Below the pieces are notes generated by a model. It ran no database searches. It was given only the letters and a program-made list of their open reading frames with translations, and had not been told where the DNA came from. DNA of 64,000 nt from Neptuniibacter sp. 1_MG-2023 (GTDB lineage: Bacteria > Pseudomonadota > Gammaproteobacteria > Pseudomonadales > Balneatricaceae): contig NZ_JAUOQR010000001.1 of NCBI RefSeq assembly GCF_030547185.1, positions 248,001 to 312,000 on the forward strand. Direction: 5' to 3'. Shown here piece after piece: positions 27,872 through 36,462 of the stretch (within the stretch, counting starts at the first letter, position 1; every line of letters begins with the position of its first letter). The position numbers and the translations under genes are program-made.

Positions 27872-28024
27872 CTTACTTAAATAGGGTTTCCCTCCCTCTG
27901 CATCGGCAAAGAACTCAGTATTTCCGTTGAACCTGCCAAGGCTTAAAAGAACAGGCCGATAATTCTACTCAATTCTGCTAGAATGAACCGTTCGATCTCC
28001 TGAATCTTGAGCAGTTACCTTTTT

Positions 28025-29284
28025 ATGTCTTTTTCTTCACTTAATCTTTCCGACTTTCTGTTAAATGCTTTAACGGATTTAGGTTACACCGAACCAACGC
28101 CAGTCCAACTGAAAGCCATTCCAGCGACGTTAGAAGGTAAAGATGTGCTGGCCGCTGCAGAAACAGGCTCAGGCAAAACTGCAGGGTTTGTGCTGCCTAT
28201 ACTGGAAAGGATGAAAGACTCAATTCCACCGCGTAGCAACCACGCTAACGTTTTAATACTGGTGCCTACCCGTGAACTAGCCGTTCAGGTTGAAGAAGCC
28301 GTTCAACAATATGCAAAATACTTCCCACGCAGATTAAAATCACTCGCTGTCTATGGCGGTGTATCTATCAATACTCAGATGCAAGCCATGCGTAGTGGTT
28401 GCGATATAGTTGTAGCCACCCCTGGACGCTTAATCGACCTATTTAAACGTAACGCAATTGATCTACGCGCCGTACACAGCTTAGTGTTAGATGAAGCAGA
28501 TCGTATGCTTGATTTAGGTTTTAGTGATGAATTAGATGATATTCTTGACGAACTCCCAGAGCAGCGACAAAATTTACTCTTCTCTGCTACGTTCCCACAC
28601 AGTGTCCGGACCTTGACTCAAGAGATACTCAATAACCCTATTGAAATCTCGATTAAACAAGAAGCTACAATTCCTGAACAATTAGCACAACGCGCAATAG
28701 AGGTCGATCGTACCAATCGCACTATGCTGTTGAAGCACCTGCTAAAAACAGAGAACTGGTCTCGCGTTTTAATTTTTGTTGCCAGTAAACGTACCGCCAA
28801 CAATGTAATTTTAAAACTATCCCGTGCAGATATTAATGCACAAGCACTACACGGAGACTTAACTCAAGCAGAGCGCAGTGGCGCCTTAGCTGATTTTAAG
28901 TCAGGAAAATGTAAGATATTAGTGGCCACCGATCTCGCTGCACGCGGCATCGACATCCCTAATCTCCCTTGTGTGCTAAACTATGATCTACCCCGTTCGC
29001 CAGCAGACTATGTACACCGCATTGGACGTACTGGTCGCGCAGGCGAAATAGGCTTAGCACTCTCCTTCATCGACCATGAAGGTGACAGTCACTTTAAACT
29101 GATTGAAAAGCGCATTAAACAAACCCTTGAACGTGAGCAAATAGAAGGGTTTGAGCGCGATAGTATCGTCCCCATTGAGGTTCGAGAACAAAAAGGTCAA
29201 GCGCCGGTAAAAGGCAAACGCATGAGCAAAAAAGATAGAATCCGTGCTGCGGAAGCCGCTAAGAAAATTTGGGGCGAAAAATAA
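28025..29284 (+). CDS. rhlE: DEAD-box RNA helicase, RhlE type
   Basis: 419 aa from ATG 28025 (MSFSSLNLSDFLLNALTDLGY), the usual RhlE opening. Motifs in order: Q motif (YTEPTPVQLKAIP), I (AAETGSGKT), Ia (PTRELAVQ), Ib (TPGRLID), II (DEAD), III (SAT), IV (RVLIFVASKRTA), V (ATDLAARGIDI) and VI (HRIGRTGR). The C-terminal tail is short and basic. It remodels RNA, for example in ribosome assembly or cold growth. The symbol is by class; the exact subfamily is not certain. Confidence 0.88.
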   Translation: MSFSSLNLSDFLLNALTDLGYTEPTPVQLKAIPATLEGKDVLAAAETGSGKTAGFVLPILERMKDSIPPRSNHANVLILVPTRELAVQVEEAVQQYAKYFPRRLKSLAVYGGVSINTQMQAMRSGCDIVVATPGRLIDLFKRNAIDLRAVHSLVLDEADRMLDLGFSDELDDILDELPEQRQNLLFSATFPHSVRTLTQEILNNPIEISIKQEATIPEQLAQRAIEVDRTNRTMLLKHLLKTENWSRVLIFVASKRTANNVILKLSRADINAQALHGDLTQAERSGALADFKSGKCKILVATDLAARGIDIPNLPCVLNYDLPRSPADYVHRIGRTGRAGEIGLALSFIDHEGDSHFKLIEKRIKQTLEREQIEGFERDSIVPIEVREQKGQAPVKGKRMSKKDRIRAAEAAKKIWGEK

Positions 29285-29356
29285 CGTTCGATGTCGATCA
29301 TAGCTAACAGGTAAATACAGCTATACAAATATTAACTTTTTAGGAATTACCTTTTA

Positions 29357-29623
29357 ATGCTGGATAAAATTATTATCATACGAGACTACCTGAATGCAGT
29401 AAAAACTCGCTGCACCTACAATGCAGCGGCTCAAGCGCTGGGCATTAAACCGGCGGAATTTAAAAAATTACTGGATGAACGCAGTCCGGAAAATTCTTGG
29501 TTCGTCAATACGGGCGCTGGAGATCCAGTAGGATACTCCGATGATGAAAAGCACCCAGAACTTTATCGGACAACACGTATTATTAAGTCCGCTGAAGTTT
29601 TAACTCGAAACCTTGATCTGTAA
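29357..29623 (+). CDS. Small conserved-type hypothetical protein
   Basis: 88 aa, not recognised. The ribosome site AGGAATT precedes the ATG. The N-terminal third (YNAAAQALGIKPAEFKKLL) could fold as a helix-turn-helix-like pair; the C-terminal half is charged (DDEKHPELYRTTRI). It sits between rhlE and phhB on the same strand, but the gaps on both sides do not prove an operon. Confidence 0.65.
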   Translation: MLDKIIIIRDYLNAVKTRCTYNAAAQALGIKPAEFKKLLDERSPENSWFVNTGAGDPVGYSDDEKHPELYRTTRIIKSAEVLTRNLDL

Positions 29624-29707
29624 AAACGCACTGGCATAGATAAATGGGGATACACCCCATTTATCAACATGCTCGACCCAACTCGATTGATACTCAGTAT
29701 AGGCACT

Positions 29708-30025
29708 ATGATGACAGGCAATAAGTTTAATGCCGACCAGATTCAAGCCCTTCTTGATGAGCTCAATACAACGGGTAGTGGCTGGCATATAGATAAAGGA
29801 AAAGTAACCAAACAATTTGTATTTAATGATTTCAGCACTGCATTCGGTTTTATGACCTTATGCGCCATCTACGCCGAAAAAATCAATCATCATCCCGAAT
29901 GGTTTAATGTTTATAACAAGGTAAACGTTCAACTAATGACCCACGAAGTATCTGGAATCTCCGACAAAGATGCCGACCTTGCCAAACAAATGGATCTGTA
30001 CGCATATAAACTGGCAAAACAGTAA
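29708..30025 (+). CDS. phhB: 4a-hydroxytetrahydrobiopterin dehydratase (pterin-4a-carbinolamine dehydratase)
   Basis: 105 aa from ATG 29708 (double ATG; ATAGG lies just before it). An ATG at 29669 lacks a ribosome site. The active-site pattern EKINHHPEWFNVYNKV, followed by THEVSGISDKDADLA, is diagnostic of PCD/DCoH. It recycles the pterin cofactor of phenylalanine hydroxylase; no phhA is in the window. Confidence 0.92.
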   Translation: MMTGNKFNADQIQALLDELNTTGSGWHIDKGKVTKQFVFNDFSTAFGFMTLCAIYAEKINHHPEWFNVYNKVNVQLMTHEVSGISDKDADLAKQMDLYAYKLAKQ

Positions 30026-30140
30026 CTCTTCTTATCTCCCCCCTTCAGTCCGAATAACTTTAGGCTATAAGCTTCACCCACAAAACTGGCACATAAATCG
30101 CTTTAGCTAAGCTAACATAGATTATACCTTGAGCTTTGCC

Positions 30141-30866
30141 ATGACCATTTATACAAATAACAGCTACAACACCGCTTATACTACCCCCTCTAAGGTGATA
30201 AATAGTTCTCTAACCACTAACAACCAAGCGGTAAATCCTCACCCCCAAGGGGCAAAGGTTTACCCATCGATCAGCAGTTCAAGCGTGACCTTATCTGATG
30301 AAGCCAAAGCGATGCAAACCAGCACAGCCGTTTATCGAATGGATACCGGAAGTGGTACGAAGGAGATCGACTTAGATAGCTACTTCACCCAATCCCCCTC
30401 AGTTAACGACTTAGCCTCTGGCGCGTCTAATCTTCTCTTACCTAGTGCTAATAATGTATTGGCACTACAAAAACATATTTCTTCTGTCTTCCCCAACTTT
30501 TTAACTCAAAACAATATTCCTGAAGCGCCTCAAACCATTCAATTTGATGACCAAGGAAAATTGGTTCTACCTAATGATTATGCCTATACAGAGGAATTAA
30601 CGACGGCATTCGAGCAACATCCCGAAATGCTTAAAACATTACAAACGGCTCACGCTTTATCCTCTCATGTAGCGGCGATTCAGGCGACTGAGCCTATGCG
30701 TGAAGCCTTAGCACAAGCTCAAACACAGTCGGAAGTGGACATTATTTTAGAAAATTTCTCTGCCTACTTAGGTGACAACCGCTCCCAAGCCTACCCTGAA
30801 ATCAGCTTAGAATTTTCCAAGAATGGAGAGCTGAGTATCAACGCCGATGGCACATCATTAGTATGA
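30141..30866 (+). CDS. Hypothetical protein with Ser/Thr/Asn-rich N-terminus
   Basis: 241 aa from ATG 30141; a TTG at 30129 is possible. The first 60 residues are low-complexity, rich in Ser, Thr and Asn, then SVTLSDEAKAMQ, a phrase often seen in proteins tied to flagellar or surface structures. The rest is helical, with a hinge near SPSVNDL, and ends in SKNGELSINADG. No signal peptide or membrane segment. Function unknown. Confidence 0.6.
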   Translation: MTIYTNNSYNTAYTTPSKVINSSLTTNNQAVNPHPQGAKVYPSISSSSVTLSDEAKAMQTSTAVYRMDTGSGTKEIDLDSYFTQSPSVNDLASGASNLLLPSANNVLALQKHISSVFPNFLTQNNIPEAPQTIQFDDQGKLVLPNDYAYTEELTTAFEQHPEMLKTLQTAHALSSHVAAIQATEPMREALAQAQTQSEVDIILENFSAYLGDNRSQAYPEISLEFSKNGELSINADGTSLV

Positions 30867-31006
30867 AGAAGTGAAAGATCAAAAGGTGCTTAACATCTCT
30901 ATGACTTCCTGTTAATCGCCTATATTCTCCCGTTATTACGAGCTTAATAGGTCTATATTTGTAAACTAATAAAGCTACATATATCCGCTTTGCACTTAAA
31001 ATCCGA

Positions 31007-31270
31007 CTATAAAAACATCATAAAAAGGCAAAGAATCGGGGCGATCACAGAAATACTAAAGCACTTCCCGATCATATTGAGAAAGTGCTCATCTGGACTT
31101 TTCCATATATATAACGCATTAATAATAGCCGTTAATGGGATAGCGAAAATACCAATAAGGTAAGCAGCAAGCCCCGCCCAAGAACCATTGCCTGTATTTG
31201 TTTCTACCACAATAAAAACCACAAGCACCTGCAATAATGCAGGTAAAACTACACCAAAAAGATAACGCAT
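31007..31270 (-). CDS. Small integral membrane protein
   Basis: 87 aa with three hydrophobic segments (about 4-23, 32-53 and 65-87). The ribosome site AAGGGAT lies before its ATG. Not recognised. It follows the universal stress gene on the same strand with a 25-bp gap and is probably co-transcribed with it. Confidence 0.6.
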   Translation of the reverse strand: MRYLFGVVLPALLQVLVVFIVVETNTGNGSWAGLAAYLIGIFAIPLTAIINALYIWKSPDEHFLNMIGKCFSISVIAPILCLFMMFL

Positions 31271-31295
31271 TAGATCCCTTTACAACCGGCTTTGT

Positions 31296-32225
31296 TTATT
31301 CCACCACTGGACATTTAAAATCCGGCCCTTTAACGATTAGCACATCACAATCAACATCATCGACTACTTTTTCCATAGTGCTGCCCAACAGAAGCCGATC
31401 GAACATACCTCGCGCCACCGCACCCATCACCAGCACATCGATACCTTTTTGCTCTGTATATTGGCTAATTACAGACTCCGCTTCGCCTTTTATAATATCA
31501 ACCAATTCAGAATCAACACTAAGACCAAACTCAGCTAGTAATCGATTACAACGTTTCACATGCTCTTTTTCTACTCGTTCCTGTAAAGCAGCATAATCTG
31601 TCACCATGTGCTCATCAAAAATAGCTTCGTGGGGTAATGTATTGAAACAGTGTAAAACACGTTCTTCACTTAGATGATCAGTGATAAACATTTGAGCCTT
31701 TTTTAAAATAACTTTATCTACCTCGCCGTGCTCATCACCTTGATGGAAGGGATCCACACACGCAGCTATACGAAGGATATCTTTCCAAGGCTTCTGTTTT
31801 ACAAACAGCACAGGTACTGGGCTTTTCCTTGCAATCAGCCAATCTATAGGCGCAAACAGATAGTGTCCTATTCCACGATGGGACTGGACCCCATGTATTA
31901 AAAGGTCAGGCTCAAAACGCAAGACTTTACGCATAACCCCCTCAACCTGATGACGCTCCCAGCACACATCAAAACTGACCTTAACGCCCGCGGCTTCTAC
32001 CCTTTCGGATAAGGCCTCTAGTTTTGCTTCCGTCTGACGAATATAAGCGTGCTCTGCTTTCTGCTCTGCCGCTTTATCAAACATATACCCTTGGGTAATC
32101 CCGCGGTTGTAACAACAATTAAACAACTCAATAACCGCTGAATGTTGCTTTGCTAGCAATATCGCTTTGTCTAATAAGCCTGCGTTGTCATATTTGAAAT
32201 CGATATTAACCAGAATTTTATCCAT
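31296..32225 (-). CDS. Universal stress protein with two Usp domains (UspE-like)
   Basis: 309 aa from ATG 32225, which follows GAGGGAGA. The first Usp domain runs about 1-140 and the second 160-305, ending in the ATP-binding-like signature VMGAVARGMFDRLLLGSTMEKVVDDVDCDVLIVK (split motif GAVARG and GSTMEK). UspE-type proteins act in stress survival and aggregation. The gene ends in a Cys/Pro/Glu tail. Confidence 0.85.
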   Translation of the reverse strand: MDKILVNIDFKYDNAGLLDKAILLAKQHSAVIELFNCCYNRGITQGYMFDKAAEQKAEHAYIRQTEAKLEALSERVEAAGVKVSFDVCWERHQVEGVMRKVLRFEPDLLIHGVQSHRGIGHYLFAPIDWLIARKSPVPVLFVKQKPWKDILRIAACVDPFHQGDEHGEVDKVILKKAQMFITDHLSEERVLHCFNTLPHEAIFDEHMVTDYAALQERVEKEHVKRCNRLLAEFGLSVDSELVDIIKGEAESVISQYTEQKGIDVLVMGAVARGMFDRLLLGSTMEKVVDDVDCDVLIVKGPDFKCPVVE

Positions 32226-32359
32226 ATTCTCCCTCATCATAGACTTAATCTTTCTTAGTTACGGACGTTACACTCGAGGATAACTATTCAAAGTATAGAT
32301 TCAATAGATGAAAGATACCTTGATTGAAACACTTAACTACTGAATAAAAAAACTTTTAT

Positions 32360-32382
32360 ATTAGATATTACTTATATATAAT
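32360..32382 (+). promoter_or_regulatory. Operator in the promoter spacer of the tandem DUF2892 gene
   Basis: ATTAGATATTACTTAT (32360-32375) is an ATTAG-N6-CTAAT element with one mismatch, followed directly by a perfect -10 TATAAT (32377-32382). It therefore fills the spacer where the -35/-10 gap should be, as at 39140. The -35 box itself is poor (TTTTAT near 32354). Confidence 0.5.
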
Positions 32383-32434
32383 GTTGGGATATGAATTAAT
32401 CCTTAATCTACACTTTCTGAAAACAGGAGGCTTT

Positions 32435-32848
32435 ATGACTATCAATGCAGCCCTACGCTTAATGGCAGGCCTCGTTGTCCTTGCCAGCTTAGCACTCGGA
32501 ACCTACGTGAATCCAAACTGGTATTACCTAACCGGCTTTGTTGGTTTGAATCTATTTCAATCCGCATTTACAGGCTGGTGTCCAGCCATACTTATCTTTC
32601 AGAAAATGGGGCTTAAAGCTGAACGCTGTAGCAGTGAAGGTGTCACCGTCAATCAAGCGGTTCATATTATCGCAGGGTCGGTAATCTTATTAACGGTAGC
32701 GGCTGTACTCTTCTTAAATCTAACGCCTATGTTCCTAATCATCACCGCTATTATTGGTGTGAGTTTAAGCCAGTCAGCCTTTACTGGTTGGTGTCCAGCG
32801 ATGATGATCGCAACAATGCTAGGCTGTAAAAAAACAGAAGGGGTTTAA
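32435..32848 (+). CDS. Tandem DUF2892 (YgaP transmembrane-type) protein
   Basis: 137 aa from ATG 32435, which follows AGGAGG with a 4-base gap. It has two copies of the DUF2892 two-helix unit, each ending in QSAFTGWCPA (near 50 and 120). In E. coli YgaP this membrane unit is fused to a rhodanese and one copy is enough; here there are two units and no rhodanese in the same polypeptide. The conserved Cys lies in each repeat. Likely acts with sulfane sulfur at the inner membrane (inference). Confidence 0.85.
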   Translation: MTINAALRLMAGLVVLASLALGTYVNPNWYYLTGFVGLNLFQSAFTGWCPAILIFQKMGLKAERCSSEGVTVNQAVHIIAGSVILLTVAAVLFLNLTPMFLIITAIIGVSLSQSAFTGWCPAMMIATMLGCKKTEGV

Positions 32849-32909
32849 ACGCTTAAATAGCGCATTATAGTGACCTCAGATAGGGTCCTGTATAAAGCCT
32901 GTAACTTAT

Positions 32910-32935
32910 GCCGAGTACCTTTACTCGGCTTTTTT
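32910..32935 (+). terminator. Intrinsic terminator after the DUF2892 gene
   Basis: GCCGAGTA (32910-32917) and TACTCGGC (32922-32929) with a 4-base loop are followed by six T residues. Confidence 0.85.
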
Positions 32936-33028
32936 ATTGTTTTAGAACAATTTTTTTCATTAACTGTCGTTACTTTTCGCTCACTGTCGTTACAATGGAG
33001 CAGTTGTTAACTCGGTTGGATTATAAAT

Positions 33029-34309
33029 TTGTTTTTAAGACTTGCAGGCTTAATTTTGCCTTCTCTGCTACTACTTGGTGGTATGGGACTTGTGCTGCCT
33101 ATAGCCACTCAGCTTAGCCACGAATACCAACAAATTTTATCCTTAACCCCCTACCCTGTAGCTTTTATTGTCGCACTATTAGGTTACTGGTTTAAAAAAA
33201 GCCGAATTCTGTTTACGGCCCTCAATTTAAGTGGCGCCTACTGGCTTATTCAACATGGTTTACAGACCAGTCTAAACCAACCTGATGCTTTTGTTTTATT
33301 CAGTAGTATATCGGTATTACTCCCTCTTCATATGGCATTAATCGCTATCTATAAGGAGCGAGGGTTATTGACCCCCACGGGTATCATTAGAATCGCGCTT
33401 ATACTTTTCAGCTATCTAGCCCTTTATCTCAGTTGGGCCAATGGCTCTATAGGGCTTTACTTAGCCGATCTGCCGATGAGCATGTTAGAGATGCTGATCC
33501 ATAAATATTACCTAAGCGAAGCCGCCGCTATTACTTTTACAGTCTGTTTTATTCCTGTATTACTCTCTTTTATATTGCGTAAAACTTATACGGATGCGGC
33601 CCTACTTGCTTCATTTATCTCAGCATTAATCATGTTAAGTTACTTCGATAAACCTCTTATCTCAGCCCTGTTTGTATCTGCCAGCCTAATTGCTCTAGCG
33701 ATTTCAATAATGCAGAACTCCTATCATATGGCTTTTATTGATGAATTAACTGCGATTCCGGCCCGTAGAGCCCTGCAAGATAAATTAGCAACCTTAGGTA
33801 AACGATATACCTTAGCCATGTGTGATATTGATCACTTTAAAAAGTTTAATGACACCTACGGGCATGATGTAGGTGATCAGGTTTTAAAAATGGTTGCGGC
33901 CAAGCTAAATCAAGTCACTGGGGGCGGTAAAGCCTATAGGTATGGGGGGGAAGAATTTACCTTAGTTTTCCCTGGTAAAAACGAGGAGGAAGCACTCCCT
34001 TATATAGAACAGCTCAGGGAAACAATCGCCAACTACCCAATGCATATCCGTAATCAAGATCGTCCCAAAGATAACGATCAGGGCCAACAACAGCGCCATA
34101 AGCGCGATAAAAGTGAAGTGGTCAGTGTCCAGATAAGTATTGGTGTTTGTGAAAAAACGGCAGACTTAGCCGATGCCCAAGCCGTTATAAAAAAAGCGGA
34201 TGAAGCACTATATGCATCGAAGAAAAACGGTCGTAACTGCTCTACAACGGTCCATTACAAACCTAAGCCAAAACCAACCCGTCGTGGGCAGCGAAAAGAT
34301 TACGCTTAA
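33029..34309 (+). CDS. Membrane-anchored diguanylate cyclase (GGDEF)
   Basis: 426 aa. About seven hydrophobic helices fill residues 1-230, then a GGDEF domain with DELTAIPARRALQ, DIDHFKKFNDTYGHD and an active RYGGEEF near 310. The RxxD I-site is missing. A charged, Gln-rich loop (HIRNQDRPKDNDQGQQQ) is inserted before VSVQISIGV; similar loops occur in related cyclases. The start is uncertain: TTG 33029 gives a full first helix, while ATG 33083 trims it. Confidence 0.88.
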   Translation: MFLRLAGLILPSLLLLGGMGLVLPIATQLSHEYQQILSLTPYPVAFIVALLGYWFKKSRILFTALNLSGAYWLIQHGLQTSLNQPDAFVLFSSISVLLPLHMALIAIYKERGLLTPTGIIRIALILFSYLALYLSWANGSIGLYLADLPMSMLEMLIHKYYLSEAAAITFTVCFIPVLLSFILRKTYTDAALLASFISALIMLSYFDKPLISALFVSASLIALAISIMQNSYHMAFIDELTAIPARRALQDKLATLGKRYTLAMCDIDHFKKFNDTYGHDVGDQVLKMVAAKLNQVTGGGKAYRYGGEEFTLVFPGKNEEEALPYIEQLRETIANYPMHIRNQDRPKDNDQGQQQRHKRDKSEVVSVQISIGVCEKTADLADAQAVIKKADEALYASKKNGRNCSTTVHYKPKPKPTRRGQRKDYA

Positions 34310-34342
34310 TAAATTCGCCTCATACTCAGTCTACCAAGCATG

Positions 34343-35653
34343 TTAGTAGCTCCACCTCAGCCGTGCATATATATTCGATGCATCCTCAAACTGGCCGAAA
34401 AAAGTATGTGCCTGCTCTCCGCCAAAAATATTTCCACCTAAGGTTAAATTCACCTGATCATTAAAGCGATATTTAACTGAGGGACGGTGATAGTAGTCTT
34501 GGTCTGTAGGCGAATAAAAGCTAAACCAGTTAAGTGTTAAATTGTCCTGCATCGCTCTATAGGTCAAGCGGAGGGTCCACAACTCTCGATGCTCATCAGG
34601 GCGATATATAGAATCACCGTCATTAGCTACCAACGCATTGTAGTCAAGTATATGTTCAAAATAGTATTGGACGCCTAAGGTCAGTTTCGAAATCAACTCC
34701 TGCTCATAGCCCATTAAAAAACGAACCTGACTATTTGGAATTAAAGGGTCGCTTCCTCCATCATCAACACTGTTGTACCACGCAAGTTCCGTATGACCTA
34801 TACCACTAGCAATATTCGTACGAAGGCTAGCACCTAAACTTGTTAACGGGCTGAAATAAGGCTGATTATTACTATTAATGGCATTAGGTTGTTTCCAAAA
34901 GCCCCGATAGCCATACAGAGCCCACTCCGTACTACGACCACTAAGTATTTGGCTACGCCCATAAATACGCGCTGAAAACTCTCCATGACTGAAGCTCTCA
35001 CTTGGCTCTTCCGGTACGAGCTTTCCGTTAGGTACAGCTACTTGTGTTCCCACCATCGGTGAAAAATAGGAAAAGCGCTCACCTGAAATAAAATTATCGC
35101 TGTTAAATATAGGTGTCCAAACAAAATCAATATTCGCTTTTTCCCCATAAGCAGACAGTTTTATACTAGACGAAGGCGCCTTCAAATACTCATCATCTCG
35201 ACCAGCAAAAAAAGATACCCAATCTTTAGCAAACAGGTCATTTAAAAAGACTAGATCCCCAGTCCCCCAAGTTAAAACTTGATGCCCCGCTCTCACATCA
35301 ACATTATCCGCTAGGGAAAACTCCGCCACAGCTTCCCGTAGATAGATATCTAAACCACTCTCAACCCCATCAGCATATAGGTCTACTTTACCGCTCAGGC
35401 GCAAGCCACCTTGATAGCTTTCCGCTTCAACTCGGGCACGCACCTCTGCCAAGCTTAAATCATCACTTATTAACGCATCATCACTCACTCGGCTACCGAC
35501 AGCGGTTTCGATAAAGCCATGTACTATAGCCCCTTGTTTCTCCTCTTGGCCCCAAGCGTCATCCCCCCAATCATCTGCCGCATAAAGTAGAGATGAGAGC
35601 GAGAATATTACAACCGTAAGTAGAAGCCTTGCTTGGGCTATTTTAGACTTCAT
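34343..35653 (-). CDS. Outer membrane beta-barrel protein (DUF1302-like)
   Basis: 436 aa. The start at ATG 35653 overlaps the previous stop (TAATG), giving a signal peptide KIAQARLLLTVVIFSLSSLLYA. The mature chain opens with an acidic segment (DDWGDDAWGQEEK), then alternates short polar/hydrophobic strands and ends in an aromatic C-terminus (IYARLRWSY), the mark of Bam-assembled barrels. Probably the outer-membrane part of the three-gene export operon. Substrate unknown. Confidence 0.75.
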   Translation of the reverse strand: MKSKIAQARLLLTVVIFSLSSLLYAADDWGDDAWGQEEKQGAIVHGFIETAVGSRVSDDALISDDLSLAEVRARVEAESYQGGLRLSGKVDLYADGVESGLDIYLREAVAEFSLADNVDVRAGHQVLTWGTGDLVFLNDLFAKDWVSFFAGRDDEYLKAPSSSIKLSAYGEKANIDFVWTPIFNSDNFISGERFSYFSPMVGTQVAVPNGKLVPEEPSESFSHGEFSARIYGRSQILSGRSTEWALYGYRGFWKQPNAINSNNQPYFSPLTSLGASLRTNIASGIGHTELAWYNSVDDGGSDPLIPNSQVRFLMGYEQELISKLTLGVQYYFEHILDYNALVANDGDSIYRPDEHRELWTLRLTYRAMQDNLTLNWFSFYSPTDQDYYHRPSVKYRFNDQVNLTLGGNIFGGEQAHTFFGQFEDASNIYARLRWSY

Positions 35654-36462
35654 TACTGTCCTCTCTGCAACCATTCACGTGGTGGCTTACGCAATGAGCG
35701 CTCACTAAATACAGCCTGATCCATACCTAGATCATAGTTTTGAAAACGAAACTCTAAGGTAGTTGAACCGCCGCTACGCAGATCAGAAACTTTTGATTTA
35801 GTTACCGTTTCATGACCTTGAATAAGTGCGCTAGAAAGAACCTCTACACGTCGATAGACTGTATCGTTCTCATCCATATATTCTATTTTTTCCGGCAAGA
35901 AGCTAGTTTTGTTAATCCAAGCAATATACCGACTAAATTCAGCACTATTCGTATCCAGAGGTTTATTCTCTATCACATAATACTTATCTGTAGTTTCCAG
36001 TAACTGATGGCTATCTTCTCTTATGCTACGACCCGATACATCTTCATAAAAATAGTGGGAGCCAACAAAACTTGTACGTTTATCACCGGCCGAAATACGT
36101 TTTACTAAATCTAAGCCAGGAAGATATAACCAACGATCGTCATCCCCACCCGGCTTTTTAGCCACAAGAAATACGGTATTGCGTACATCGGATGGACGAC
36201 TAAATACAACGAGAAAGTCTTGTTCGCCGCCCTCTTCTCGGTCACGACGTAAAATAGTAAATTGCCGCTTTTGCTCTCTACCTTGGGCATCCGTAATTAA
36301 CATTCGCGCTTCCGAACGACCATCATTACCTGCGTAGTAAGAGACTAAATTAGCTTTAGACACAATCTCATTGGCATCAGTTAAGTCCGCCGCATAAACA
36401 TTGTTGAAAACACTAAGGACAGCCACAACAAACAGCGACGTTGTGGAGATTAACTTAAACAT
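35653..36462 (-). CDS. Outer membrane lipoprotein-sorting (LolA-like) protein
   Basis: 269 aa with a signal peptide (FKLISTTSLFVVAVLSVFNNVYA). The fold is LolA/LppX-like: alternating strands such as EARMLITDAQGREQKRQFT, DFLVVFSRPSDVRNTVFLVAKK and WLYLPGLDLVKRIS, which carry hydrophobic ligands in the periplasm. Translationally coupled to the genes on both sides. It probably ferries a lipid or hydrophobic compound between the RND pump and the barrel. Confidence 0.85.
   Translation of the reverse strand: MFKLISTTSLFVVAVLSVFNNVYAADLTDANEIVSKANLVSYYAGNDGRSEARMLITDAQGREQKRQFTILRRDREEGGEQDFLVVFSRPSDVRNTVFLVAKKPGGDDDRWLYLPGLDLVKRISAGDKRTSFVGSHYFYEDVSGRSIREDSHQLLETTDKYYVIENKPLDTNSAEFSRYIAWINKTSFLPEKIEYMDENDTVYRRVEVLSSALIQGHETVTKSKVSDLRSGGSTTLEFRFQNYDLGMDQAVFSERSLRKPPREWLQRGQ

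Noticed and set aside
31237-31596. 119-codon open frame on the plus strand opposite the universal stress gene
   Set aside because: It is antisense to a well-supported Usp gene, has no ribosome site, and its composition (Ser/Thr runs) is what complementing the Usp frame gives.
33029-34309. Charged loop in the GGDEF domain as a novel insertion
   Set aside because: Comparable RP-rich basic loops before the SIGV strand are common in related cyclases.
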